From positions 1-21,324 of IMG/VR virus record IMGVR_UViG_3300048818_000046: a stretch of 21,324 nt of DNA, one strand, 5' to 3'. Position numbers and translations under genes: made by a program. Numbering within the stretch: position 1 is the stretch's first letter; every line of letters starts with the position of its first letter. The notes below the pieces were generated by a model. That model was given only the letters and a program-made list of their open reading frames with translations. It did not search any database and was not told where the DNA came from. The DNA comes from a virus. Shown here piece by piece: positions 1 to 7,358 of this stretch.

Positions 1-1
1 T

Positions 2-1222
2 TCACAGAATTCTGGCAAGTTTACTATTCTCCCCGGTGGTTTGAAGTGGGAGAAGATGACTTTCAACGCGCAAGAATCACAACTGCTCGAATCACGTAAG
101 TGGAACGCAGAGGAGATCATTCGACTGCTGGGCGGTGCACCACTGCTAGTAAAGATGGGTATGGGGGCTCAGAATAGCACCTATGCATCCTCTTCGGCAT
201 TCTTAGAAGACTATTTCCAGACTTCGCTATTGCCTCATTGCACGGCAATCGAGCAATCGTGCATGCGGGATTTGATTGATCTGAAAGACCGCAGCCGTTT
301 CTATGCAAAGCATGATTCCAACGTAGTCCTTCGTGGATCACTCCGAGAACGCGCTGAGACGTATGAAATTCAGATACGTTCCGGCCAGATGAACCCCAAC
401 GAAGTCCGCGTCACGGAAGACATGGACACAGTCGAAGGTCTTGATTGGTTCTGTCTGCCTGCTAACACCGCAGTATTCCATGATGGCGAGATATACATCC
501 CCGGTCAAGACTTGCCCGGTAAGGAACCTGATGCGGATGATGCAGGCACCAAGCAGACAGACAAGGCCGACAAAGCCAAGGTAACTGCTCGCCTACTGAC
601 TATCGCCAATTCACTTTCAGAGCGTGTCATCAGAAAGCAGACCAAAGGTACTATCACCGCTGAGTTTGTTGCTGATGTTCTCGCTTGCAGTATGGAAACT
701 GCCGCAGAGTATGTATCTGTACACAAGACATTTACCGAATCTGAAGCACGAGCTGCGATTATCAACATGGTCACTAATGGCGACACGAACAGGGAATCTA
801 ACGGACGCTTTGCCCCCGGTAGTGACTCTCATTCACTTATCAAATCTCCAGAAGTGAATGCACAGGTAACAAAGTTGTATGCATCCGCTTCAACATCATT
901 TCACGGGCATGGATCAGACAAGATTGAGCATTCATTCACAGTTGATGGGGCGGGTAACCCTCGTGAAATTCAATCAAGCCACGACAGCGCTAAAAGTTCA
1001 GTCACGGTTCACCCCGGCGACAAAGCGATTATACACACACACCCAGATAATACCGACCCAAAACCTAGCCCAGCGGACGCAGCTATTGCCAAGCAATTTG
1101 GCATACCAAACTATGAACTGAGTAAAAATCAATTGTGGGTTGCTAACCCCGACGGCACTTCAGAAAAAGTTGCGGATGTTGAATGGAAGAACGGCGAGTT
1201 ATCTATCAAGTGGAAGGCATAA
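2..1222 (+). CDS. Phage portal protein (partial, 5' end outside window) with C-terminal JAMM/JAB-like domain
   Basis: Frame is open from base 2, so the gene begins upstream; the TTG at 41 is inside it. The first ~160 visible residues look like the C-terminal half of an HK97/lambda-B type portal: a stretch reading ILPGGLKWEKM, then an AEEIIRLLGGAPLLVKMG-like segment, then an acidic C-terminal arm. Portals form the dodecameric vertex ring through which DNA is packaged and which binds the connector. After a charged linker (about 500-600) and an NGRFAPGS element (about 805-830), the protein continues for another ~130 residues, longer than a normal portal. This tail has HTHP (1034-1045) followed by S and D (S at 1067, D at 1076-1078), close to the JAMM zinc-protease signature HxH-x(7)-SxxD but one residue longer. 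Portal assignment is strong from family pattern; the metalloprotease reading is inference. Stop is 4 nt before the protease start. Confidence 0.82.
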   Translation, partial: SQNSGKFTILPGGLKWEKMTFNAQESQLLESRKWNAEEIIRLLGGAPLLVKMGMGAQNSTYASSSAFLEDYFQTSLLPHCTAIEQSCMRDLIDLKDRSRFYAKHDSNVVLRGSLRERAETYEIQIRSGQMNPNEVRVTEDMDTVEGLDWFCLPANTAVFHDGEIYIPGQDLPGKEPDADDAGTKQTDKADKAKVTARLLTIANSLSERVIRKQTKGTITAEFVADVLACSMETAAEYVSVHKTFTESEARAAIINMVTNGDTNRESNGRFAPGSDSHSLIKSPEVNAQVTKLYASASTSFHGHGSDKIEHSFTVDGAGNPREIQSSHDSAKSSVTVHPGDKAIIHTHPDNTDPKPSPADAAIAKQFGIPNYELSKNQLWVANPDGTSEKVADVEWKNGELSIKWKA

Positions 1223-1226
1223 ATCA

Positions 1227-2159
1227 ATGAAACAAGAAAACAAGTTCTATTTTACCTCTAGGGTGGATACAAGCGTCCTAAATCTTTCTCTGTATGGACC
1301 CATTGGGGCTGACATGTTTGGCGACGGTATTACCGCTGGCAATGTGTCTGATGCCCTAGCCTCTGCTAAGGATTACACATCGGTTACCCTCCGAGTTAAC
1401 TCTCCCGGTGGTGACCTGTTTGAAGGGACGAGCATTTACAACGCACTAAAGGCTTGTAAATCCCCCGTAAATGTCATAGTGGACGGGCTCGCGGCATCTG
1501 CAGCTTCTCTAATTGCAATGGCAGGCGACACGATCACTATGAATCCCGGCAGTGTGATGATGGTGCACGAGGCCCAAGCAGTTGTTATGGGTTATGCAGT
1601 TGACATGCGGAAGATGGCGGATGTACTCGACACACTTACTTCCAGCGCAGCAGATATTTACACGCAGCGTACAGGAATGGCAAAGGATGCTGTCTTGAAG
1701 TTGATGGCAGCAGAAACATGGATGAGCCCCGAGCAAGCAGTAGCAGGTAAGTTCGCTACTTCTGTAGGCAAGGATAAAGCGAAGGTCACCAATTCATTTG
1801 ACCTGTCTATCTTTAAAAACACTCCGATTGAATTAGTAGCAAAGACCAAGCGGGTTGCCGACGAAGATTTGACTGCTGGTGATTTCATCTGGGTAGGTGA
1901 CCCTGATAAGACTGAAACGTGGGCGCTACCGTGGCACTTCTCTACCGAAGAGAAGACCAAGTCCCATTTACGTGATGCACTCGCCCGCTTCGACCAAGAA
2001 GAAAAGATTCCCGCATCAGAGAAGCCAGCGGCCCATGAAAAGTTGGTGCGGCTTGCCACGGAACACGGTATTGACGTATCGACCAAGACGAACGCGGTCG
2101 AAGCATTTGATGATACCGACATTCGTCTGAAGCGTATACAGATTGAGCGGAGGAAGTAA
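1227..2159 (+). CDS. ClpP/S49-like prohead maturation protease with DUF6582-like C-terminus
   Basis: 310 residues. The N-terminal ~195 residues are a ClpP-type serine protease as used by phages to cleave scaffold and capsid protein in the prohead: VNSPGGDLFEG (about 58-67, oxyanion region), DGLAASAAS with nucleophile Ser91, MMVHEA with His114, and ETWMSPEQAVAG around 162-173, where the acidic Glu162 sits in the place of the third catalytic residue. The C-terminal ~100 residues (about 200-310) have WALPWHF, an ALARF helix and PASEKPAAHEKLVRLATEHGI, resembling the DUF6582 domain often attached to phage head genes. ATG at 1227 is chosen over upstream TTG starts because GGAAGG (1212-1217) is correctly placed and the portal stop is at 1222. 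In HK97-like phages the next gene is the major capsid protein; here it is the connector, beginning 2 nt after this stop. Confidence 0.87.
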   Translation: MKQENKFYFTSRVDTSVLNLSLYGPIGADMFGDGITAGNVSDALASAKDYTSVTLRVNSPGGDLFEGTSIYNALKACKSPVNVIVDGLAASAASLIAMAGDTITMNPGSVMMVHEAQAVVMGYAVDMRKMADVLDTLTSSAADIYTQRTGMAKDAVLKLMAAETWMSPEQAVAGKFATSVGKDKAKVTNSFDLSIFKNTPIELVAKTKRVADEDLTAGDFIWVGDPDKTETWALPWHFSTEEKTKSHLRDALARFDQEEKIPASEKPAAHEKLVRLATEHGIDVSTKTNAVEAFDDTDIRLKRIQIERRK

Positions 2160-2161
2160 CT

Positions 2162-2869
2162 ATGTACGAAGCAGTTATTACGCCCCGAGCAGTGCCTGTG
2201 GTTACGCCCGCTCAACTCGCATCCTTTGGGAGATTCGACTTACCCCCGCAATACCTGTCTACCTCACCGCTGGTAAATAACCCAGACTACGACATGCTTG
2301 CCCTGTTCATCAGCGCTGCCACGGACCAAGTTGAGCAGATGTCTGCGACGGCAATGATTACAGAAACTCTGCTGCTGACTCTGGACTTCTTTCCGGGCAC
2401 CCAAGACCCTCGTGCACTGCTCGACTATCAAATGGGCAGAGCATACGAGTGGATGATATGGTACTGGCAAGGTCTTTGGACTAAAGACAGTATTGAGCTA
2501 ATTCGACGCCCTGTGATGACGAGCACTTCGCCTGTAGTTGCCCCAGTGGTGACATACAACGACGTGAACGGGGTACTGCAGACATTTCCTTCGTCTAATT
2601 ACACGGTAACGGCAAACAAGATCACTTTGAATGTTGGTTCGTGGTGGCCCTTGACAGATCGCAGACAGGACTGCATACAAATCCAGTATACAGCTGGGTA
2701 TGGAAGCACCCCCGCAAGCGTACCCGCTCAGTTACAACTTGCTGTCATGTATCTCGCAACTCATTTCTATGAGCAGAGGAACATCGCATCTGTTGAGCCT
2801 ATATCCGAAGTTTACATGACTCTCTGCTCCCTGCTTACATCGTATCGCAGCTGTCGTATCCCGAGGTAA
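2162..2869 (+). CDS. Head-tail connector, HK97 gp6 / phiE125 gp8-like
   Basis: 235 residues. The layout fits the phiE125 gp8 / HK97 gp6-like connector family, which stacks as a ring under the portal: an N-terminal helical part (roughly 35-65) with EQMSATAMITETLLLTLDFFP, a central beta-rich region with YNDVNGVLQTF and NYTVTANKITLN, the family-typical IQYTAGYGSTPASVP near residue 175, and then a helix reading LQLAVMYLATHFYEQRN. The start ATG has a strong Shine-Dalgarno, CGGAGG, about 9 nt upstream, inside the end of the protease gene. It is directly coupled to the protease (2-nt gap) and followed by the closure protein after 3 nt. Residues after about 205 (PISEVYMTLCSLLTSYRS) match the usual C-terminal helix. 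Assignment rests on motif pattern and position, not on an alignment. Confidence 0.8.
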   Translation: MYEAVITPRAVPVVTPAQLASFGRFDLPPQYLSTSPLVNNPDYDMLALFISAATDQVEQMSATAMITETLLLTLDFFPGTQDPRALLDYQMGRAYEWMIWYWQGLWTKDSIELIRRPVMTSTSPVVAPVVTYNDVNGVLQTFPSSNYTVTANKITLNVGSWWPLTDRRQDCIQIQYTAGYGSTPASVPAQLQLAVMYLATHFYEQRNIASVEPISEVYMTLCSLLTSYRSCRIPR

Positions 2870-2872
2870 AAC

Positions 2873-3232
2873 ATGTTAGCCAAGAAATTATCTACAGGCG
2901 TGCGTTATAAAAGTGCGTCGGAACTGAACTGCCTAATTACTTTCATGCAGGCAACGGGCGCAGAGTCTGATGGCACCCTCAATCCTCCTGCATCGGTGTG
3001 GGCGACTCACGCCAGTATAACGATGTGGCGAGGGAAGGAAAACGATACCGCCCAGCAGCGCAATGCCGCATCGTCATTCAAGATTGTAATCCGGTACAAC
3101 AAATACTTCGTCCCTACATCCGACATGACGATTAGTTATCACAGCCAGACCTACAACATTGAGAGCGTTAGTGACATCGACGGCCAGCAAGTGCAGCTTG
3201 AACTGTGGTGCTGGATAGAGAACGACGGATAG
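2873..3232 (+). CDS. Head closure protein (phage head-tail adaptor, SPP1 gp16 / HK97 gp7-like)
   Basis: 119 residues, the usual size (about 100-120) for head-tail adaptors that plug the connector and form the interface for the tail. The sequence follows the family order: an opening strand (LNCLITFMQATG), a variable loop with ASVWATHASITMWRGKENDTA (W/A-x-V-x-P-L type region), FKIVIRYNKYFVPTSDMTISYHSQTYNIESVSDIDG (the conserved region in which an 'I..Y...I......I.Y.G..Y.I..V.D.D' pattern is seen), and a final beta strand with QVQLELWCW. It lies immediately after the gp6-like connector and before the DUF3168 protein, the expected synteny. Shine-Dalgarno GAGG at 2863-2866. Confidence 0.8.
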   Translation: MLAKKLSTGVRYKSASELNCLITFMQATGAESDGTLNPPASVWATHASITMWRGKENDTAQQRNAASSFKIVIRYNKYFVPTSDMTISYHSQTYNIESVSDIDGQQVQLELWCWIENDG

Positions 3233-3252
3233 GCGCATGAGAGAGGCAATGA

Positions 3253-3738
3253 ATGTCATTCACCAAAGGCTTGTATGAGTTACTTGCTGCTGACCCCGGA
3301 ACGTCTGCCATAGTAGGTAACCGAATCTATTTCATTCTTCAACCCAAAGGTACTAGCGTACCCAGTGTGGTTATGTCGAACATTGCAACCAATGACTTCT
3401 ACTCTCTGTCAGGTAATACAGGATTACGTGAGGGTATCTGGCAGTTTGACTGTTATGCGGCTGATTACTACTCTGCAAATGCGCTACAGTTGGCGGTACG
3501 TGCGCTACTTGAAAACTACGTTGGCAACCTACCTGATGCTGGTGCAACGGCAGTAATATCCAGCATCATAACTAAGTCATGGGACTTAGCATATGAACCG
3601 GGCTCTAAAGGGTTCATCTTCCGTAGCCTGCTAGAAGTCCGAATGCATTACTACGATGACAGCCTGCCTATAAGCACACCGTCTAACCCAGAAGCGGTCA
3701 TAGATGGCGGTACGAATACAAACGATGACACCCTGTAA
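3253..3738 (+). CDS. Tail completion/terminator protein, DUF3168 family
   Basis: 161 residues. It opens with a short helix (FTKGLYELLAADPGTSAIVGNRIYF) followed by P-x-VVMSNI, then a beta strand ending FDCYAADYYSANALQLAVRALLENY. This matches the DUF3168 pattern of 'L..d..v..lvG.RIy.......P.v......q.D.ya.......l...v...l'. These proteins (HK97 gp10/gp11 neighbourhood, lambda gpU-like fold) cap the tail tube and contact the head completion protein. The last ~25 residues (SLPISTPSNPEAVIDGGTN) are a low-complexity extension. ATG 3253 has GAGAGG upstream. The next expected gene is the tail tube or gp10-like protein, but a homing endonuclease and an adhesin gene stand between. Confidence 0.78.
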   Translation: MSFTKGLYELLAADPGTSAIVGNRIYFILQPKGTSVPSVVMSNIATNDFYSLSGNTGLREGIWQFDCYAADYYSANALQLAVRALLENYVGNLPDAGATAVISSIITKSWDLAYEPGSKGFIFRSLLEVRMHYYDDSLPISTPSNPEAVIDGGTNTNDDTL

Positions 3739-3757
3739 AAAACCTGAAGGGACCAAC

Positions 3758-4237
3758 ATGAACTTTTACACCTACATGTACTTGCGAGGAGATGCCACGC
3801 CTTATTATGTTGGTCAAGGAACGGGTAATCGCGCTTTTGAATCGCACCGGGGTGCCAAACCTCCTAGATTATCCACCAGTAAGTACAGCAGATATGACCG
3901 TAGTAGGGTGCTGATTCAGTCGCACCCTAACAAGGCAGATGCTCTTACTGCTGAGAAGTTTTTGATTGCTTATTATGGACGCAAAGACCTTGGCACGGGC
4001 ATTCTACACAATTTAACGGACGGCGGGGATGTTGGCCCGACTGGGCATAAGCACACCGCTGAGGCTCTTGCAAAGATAAGTGCAGCGAGTGTAGGTAATA
4101 CACATTGTGTTGGGAAAACCTCATGGAACAAAGGTAAAACGTGGTCCGAGTTAGCCAAACAGATGCGTTTGGCAAAGTTAAACAATATCATAAAGGCTGG
4201 TATTGACACACGGTTCTCCCGTCGATTGACGGAGTAA
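3758..4237 (+). CDS. GIY-YIG homing endonuclease with NUMOD3-like DNA-binding repeats
   Basis: 159 residues. The GIY-YIG nuclease core covers residues 1-90: YTYMYLR (4-10) and YYVGQGTGNRA (16-26) supply the GIY and YIG elements and the catalytic Arg25, and AEKFLIAYYGR has the metal-binding Glu66. The TGILHNLTDGGDVGP stretch (80-94) is typical of freestanding phage GIY-YIG enzymes. After it come HKHTAEALAKISAASVGN (98-114) and TSWNKGKTWSELAK (121-134), which resemble NUMOD3 DNA-binding motifs. Such enzymes cut an allele lacking them and spread by repair; no intron or intein is visible, so it appears freestanding. ATG 3758 is preferred (AAGGG 7 nt upstream) over the in-frame upstream opening that overlaps the DUF3168 gene. 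It interrupts the head-tail joining genes together with the following adhesin. Confidence 0.88.
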   Translation: MNFYTYMYLRGDATPYYVGQGTGNRAFESHRGAKPPRLSTSKYSRYDRSRVLIQSHPNKADALTAEKFLIAYYGRKDLGTGILHNLTDGGDVGPTGHKHTAEALAKISAASVGNTHCVGKTSWNKGKTWSELAKQMRLAKLNNIIKAGIDTRFSRRLTE

Positions 4238-4248
4238 GAGGAAACTAT

Positions 4249-5796
4249 ATGTCGGAATTTTTCAAAATTCTCCCGAGGCGTATGCCTGTGGCAAGTTTGC
4301 CCGCACACGCAACAAACGGAGAGCTAATTTTAACAACGGATACGAATCAGATTTACGTAGGTAAAGGACCTAGCGTCCCTCTTGAGATTGTTAGTAGTGG
4401 CAGTGAATTGCCCTCGGGCAGTGGCAACCTAATCCTTGCTACCCCAGCAGATGGTTCATCTGGCGTGGCCGGATTACGTGTTCTAGTCGCTGCTGACATC
4501 CCGGCGTTGTCTTATGACGCATCCGGTGCTGCAGCTTCTGCTGTCGCGACTGAAGTCACGAACCGCAATACCGCTATTGGTGTTGAAACATCCCGCGCCA
4601 CGACTGCTGAGGGATTGCTCGCGTCATCCGCTTCGTTGACGAGTGCAATCTCGACGGAAGTCACAAATCGAAATACTGCTATCGGCGTAGAGACCACTAG
4701 AGCAACAACCGCTGAGGGTCTTCTAGTACCAAAGACCACAACGGTTAACGGTTATGCCCTATCAGCAAATGTGGTTGTGTCGGCATCTGATCTAACCACG
4801 GGCACGCTGCCCCACGCGCAATTACCAGCTTTAGTGAGCGGTGATATACCCAATAACGCGGCTAATACGAGTGGCTCTGCGGGTTCGGTAGCAGCAGCTA
4901 ATGTCACTGTAGGCACGCTGGCGTCTGGTATGACGCTTGTAGCCCCCGTGCTAGGAACTCCGGCCTCGGGCACCCTTACCAATTGCACATTTCCGACCTT
5001 GAACCAAAACACTACGGGCACGGCGGCCAACCTATCCGGCACGCCCGCATTGCCCAACGGCGTAACGGCGACAACGCAAGCGATGCGCGATTATTCATCC
5101 AGCATTGCTACCACCGCATATGTTGACCAGATGTTTGATCCAACTAAAGCAGTAACACTGTTTGATGATTTCATGTCTGGCACTAATGCTACGGGCTCCG
5201 TCGGAAGTCTAGGTTGGGAGTTTACTGGAACAGGCGGTATACTTACAAATCCAAATCCAAACTCTTCTGGAACACTAGGCGAAGTATTATCCACCAGCGG
5301 TGGAACAAATACTAACGCGTTTTTGGTGTATTTAAGTTACATTACAACGGTCCCCCCTGCTGATAATCCGGGTTGGAATAGTCAAATATTTGATATGCGT
5401 TGGCGAATCAAACTAGCTAAGACTACCTCTGTCGCATACTTCTTTGGTCTGGAATCAGGTGGCCTTGCCGAAGCTACTGCTACTGATTTTATAGCTATAG
5501 CATACAACACTGGCGCAAGCGATACAGGCTTTACACTGATAACGAAAACTAGCAGTGGGGCGCGTAATGCCGTATCTATAGGCGTGTCTGCTGACACGTC
5601 CTATCACACGTTGAGACTAAGAGGGGACGGAACAGGTAGGGTATATGCCTCTGTTGATGGCGGCACTGAGGTATCAACTACAACAAGTGTACCTTCAGCG
5701 GCTCTTATACCCGCTTCATGTGTCACAACACTCACCAATGCGACCGCGGCTTTTCGACTGGATTATTGGTGGATGTTTATGGAACTAGCCCGCTAG
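4249..5796 (+). CDS. Tail fibre/adhesin with Mtd_N-like N-terminus and lectin-like C-terminus
   Basis: 515 residues. The N-terminal ~45 residues (LPRRMPVASLP, GELILTTDTNQIYVGKG) resemble the small beta domain found at the N-terminus of the Bordetella phage major tropism determinant and many tail fibres; the same type is seen at 20198 and 20720. Residues about 100-159 hold a tandem 25-residue repeat (see 4546-4725). A collar-like region follows with GTLPHAQLPALVSGDIPNN, repeated G/A/T-rich segments and TTAYVDQ (about 180-290), the usual sequence texture of trimeric fibre shafts. The C-terminal ~215 residues (from FDDFMSGT to the end) look like a concanavalin/LamG-type jelly roll with FDMRWRIKLA, YFFGLESGG, YHTLRLRGDGTG and VYASVDGG. 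Role inferred: receptor or surface binding. Its place among neck genes is unusual. Shine-Dalgarno AGAGGA upstream. Confidence 0.72.
   Translation: MSEFFKILPRRMPVASLPAHATNGELILTTDTNQIYVGKGPSVPLEIVSSGSELPSGSGNLILATPADGSSGVAGLRVLVAADIPALSYDASGAAASAVATEVTNRNTAIGVETSRATTAEGLLASSASLTSAISTEVTNRNTAIGVETTRATTAEGLLVPKTTTVNGYALSANVVVSASDLTTGTLPHAQLPALVSGDIPNNAANTSGSAGSVAAANVTVGTLASGMTLVAPVLGTPASGTLTNCTFPTLNQNTTGTAANLSGTPALPNGVTATTQAMRDYSSSIATTAYVDQMFDPTKAVTLFDDFMSGTNATGSVGSLGWEFTGTGGILTNPNPNSSGTLGEVLSTSGGTNTNAFLVYLSYITTVPPADNPGWNSQIFDMRWRIKLAKTTSVAYFFGLESGGLAEATATDFIAIAYNTGASDTGFTLITKTSSGARNAVSIGVSADTSYHTLRLRGDGTGRVYASVDGGTEVSTTTSVPSAALIPASCVTTLTNATAAFRLDYWWMFMELAR
4546..4725 (+). repeat. Tandem 25-residue fibre repeat (two copies, 4546-4620 and 4651-4725)
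   Basis: Two in-frame copies, 75 bases each, separated by 30 bases, encode (A/S)TEVTNRNTAIGVET(S/T)R followed by ATTAEGLL. Only two of 25 residues differ, yet 19 of 25 codons differ, nearly all at third positions. The pattern is a heptad-like helical or shaft repeat as seen in trimeric phage fibres. Confidence 0.9.
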
Positions 5797-5807
5797 GAGG
5801 CTTTATA

Positions 5808-6203
5808 ATGCCTGTAACTGTCACTGGTCTAAGTGAGTTATCAGAAATGCTGACACAGGAAAGCGTCCGTACCGCCAAACGATACTTACTGAATGTGGCT
5901 AAACCTGCTGCAGAGGTAGTGTTAGAAGCCTTGAAAGACACAGTACCAGTCGGTGTAACAGGCCGACTAGATGAAGAGTTGACCTACCAAACAAGGTTCG
6001 AGAGTGGTGATGGGACTACCTTGACTATCAACATCGGTCCTGCTCGGTCTACTTGGTGGGGTTCATGGCAGGAGTTTGGAACATTCTGCCAACCAGCCCA
6101 ACACTGGATGGGTCGCGCTTTTGAGAGTTGTAAAGACCGTTGTTTATCCGTCTTCGCAACCGAAGCAACTGCCACACTAATGGATATGGAAAATAAGAAA
6201 TGA
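5808..6203 (+). CDS. HK97 gp10-family head-tail/tail completion protein
   Basis: 131 residues. Small proteins of the HK97 gp10 family act in tail completion at the neck. Features fit: an N-terminal G-L-x-E-L helix (VTGLSELSEMLTQ), a long helix (RTAKRYLLNVAKPAAEVVLEALKDTVPVGVTGRLDEEL) matching the 'A...v...ar..aPv.TG.Lr.si' region, a strand with TLTINIGP, then WQEFGTFCQPAQHWMGRAFE, the hallmark 'EfGT..qpa.PflrPA.e' motif. The ATG at 5808 has a perfect AGGAGG at 5795-5800 that overlaps the stop of the preceding adhesin gene, so the adhesin has been fitted into the operon with translational coupling. The stop overlaps the next start (ATGA). Confidence 0.82.
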   Translation: MPVTVTGLSELSEMLTQESVRTAKRYLLNVAKPAAEVVLEALKDTVPVGVTGRLDEELTYQTRFESGDGTTLTINIGPARSTWWGSWQEFGTFCQPAQHWMGRAFESCKDRCLSVFATEATATLMDMENKK

Positions 6204-6505
6204 TGATCTCTGATAGTCTCTCCCCTTTTGAGTATTTCTCCCAGCACCTACAAATCATAGGCTGGCCGACTTTGTGCTTTGCGGTCTGGAAAGTAACTCG
6301 ATTTATGACCACTGTGGAAACCCGTGTAGTAGGTTCCGAAACACATATTACAGCGATGGCAACTAACCACTTCCCGCACATGGAAGCCAGCCTCGCTAAT
6401 CAAGATACATTACTGAAATCTGTGGATCAATCTTTGAAGACTTTAGTCAGCAACGATGCACCCAGCAGACCCCGCAAAGCACGCAGAACGCCCCGCAGAG
6501 CCTAA
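6200..6505 (+). CDS. Small protein with one membrane-spanning segment, function unknown
   Basis: 101 residues; start ATG 6200 overlaps the stop of the gp10-like gene (ATGATGA), a common coupling arrangement; the second ATG at 6203 is equally possible. A hydrophobic segment near residues 18-35 (LQIIGWPTLCFAVWKVTRF) could span the membrane once. It is followed by an amphipathic stretch with several Thr/Ser and a strongly basic C-terminus (SRPRKARRTPRRA). That architecture, one N-terminal span, a helix and a basic tail, is seen in some small phage membrane proteins including holin-like ones. No lysis enzyme lies next to it, so a holin call is not made. It sits between neck genes and a glycosyltransferase; a membrane partner for the latter is conceivable but not shown. 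Confidence 0.6.
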   Translation: MMISDSLSPFEYFSQHLQIIGWPTLCFAVWKVTRFMTTVETRVVGSETHITAMATNHFPHMEASLANQDTLLKSVDQSLKTLVSNDAPSRPRKARRTPRRA

Positions 6506-6521
6506 GAAATTTAAGAGTTAC

Positions 6522-6572
6522 CACAGGACTTCGAACCCTGTGCAGACTTGGGGATACGTTCGCTCGTATCCC
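6522..6572 (+). other. Two RNA hairpins in the leader of the first glycosyltransferase
   Basis: The 93-base gap holds a stem 6522-6527/6537-6542 (CACAGG/CCTGTG) and a stronger 8-bp stem 6551-6558/6565-6572 (GGGATACG/CGTATCCC) with a TTCGCT loop. Neither is followed by a T-run, so they are not classical terminators; they may stabilise or partition the transcript between operon segments. Confidence 0.5.
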
Positions 6573-6581
6573 TGAGCACCT

Positions 6582-6596
6582 AGCGAAAGGAACGCT
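6582..6596 (+). promoter_or_regulatory. Ribosome binding site presented in a hairpin loop
   Basis: AGCG (6582-6585) can pair with CGCT (6593-6596), leaving AAAGGAA in the loop 3-8 nt before the ATG at 6599. The Shine-Dalgarno is thus exposed in a loop, which decides this start codon. Confidence 0.45.
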
Positions 6597-6598
6597 TT

Positions 6599-7327
6599 AT
6601 GCTCCCTCCAGTAAGCGTAATAATGCCGTGTGGGTACGGTGAGGGTTACTTTCCCTTGGCCCTTAAATGTTTCCTCAGACAAGATTACAAAGGTCCACTG
6701 GAACTAATCTTCCTCGACAACAACATAACACCTGTTGAACACCTACTACCTAAAGATGATCGCATCAAGTATCACCGATGCGGACGTATGCCGATAGGTG
6801 ATTTGAGGAATCTCTGCTGTGAACTAGCAACAGGAGACATCATAGTCCATTTTGACGAGGATGATTGGTCATCCTCTGACCGAATATCAACCCAAGTAGA
6901 ACTGTTGCAACGTTCGGGTACATCAATGGTGGGTTACACAAACATTCTGTACTACCAGATGGCCCCAGATTCGACCGGGGGTACCTACAAGTACTACTTT
7001 GACATTTCTACAATCCGTGGGGGCAGGTTTGGAGTCCTTACGCAATCCAAATATGCCACAGGGACTTCCCAGATGTACCTAAGGGATTGGTGGAAGAAAC
7101 ATCCTTTCCAATCTCTGGGTAGGGGGGAAGATTACTGGGCACAGGATACAGCAAACAAGGCTGGGCAACTGCACAGCGTTGACGGAGGACACTACGTAGT
7201 AGCCCGAGCACACCCCGGTTCACTATCACCACCAATGCTAGGACATGCACAATTCCCGCAGGTTCCCCGCGCCGACTTCCCCGAGCAGTTCTTCACTGAC
7301 ACACAAACACACAGTTTTTCTGCCTGA
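6599..7327 (+). CDS. Family 2 glycosyltransferase (first of two paralogues)
   Basis: 242 residues. A GT-A fold family 2 transferase: PVSVIMPCGY at the N-terminus (nucleotide-binding strand), FLRQDYKGPLELIFLDNN (25-42), MPIGDLRNLCCELATGD (64-80) and the metal/nucleotide-sugar binding DEDDW at 86-90, followed by SDRISTQV. These enzymes move a sugar from a nucleotide-sugar to an acceptor. A second gene of the same length at 17320 shares the RNLC-ELA-G and D(E/D)DDW blocks, so they are paralogues. No membrane anchor is visible; the protein should be cytosolic. Placed just before the tail tube gene, it could glycosylate virion proteins in the infected cell; modification of host surface sugars is the alternative. 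Acceptor and sugar cannot be told from sequence. Confidence 0.83.
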   Translation: MLPPVSVIMPCGYGEGYFPLALKCFLRQDYKGPLELIFLDNNITPVEHLLPKDDRIKYHRCGRMPIGDLRNLCCELATGDIIVHFDEDDWSSSDRISTQVELLQRSGTSMVGYTNILYYQMAPDSTGGTYKYYFDISTIRGGRFGVLTQSKYATGTSQMYLRDWWKKHPFQSLGRGEDYWAQDTANKAGQLHSVDGGHYVVARAHPGSLSPPMLGHAQFPQVPRADFPEQFFTDTQTHSFSA

Positions 7328-7358
7328 AAATTAAGGCGAACACAGCAAGACAAACACC

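Noticed and set aside
1658-2215. A 185-codon minus-strand open frame
   Set aside because: It lies wholly opposite the protease and connector genes, has no ribosome site and shows Ser/Arg-rich sequence typical of antisense shadows.
6200-6505. Holin
   Set aside because: One membrane span and a basic tail are compatible, but there is no endolysin nearby and no family motif.
6522-6542. Stem with a TTCGAA-containing loop resembling a tRNA T-arm
   Set aside because: No acceptor, D-arm or anticodon arm is nearby, and the loop is flanked by a mismatch; taken as a simple hairpin.
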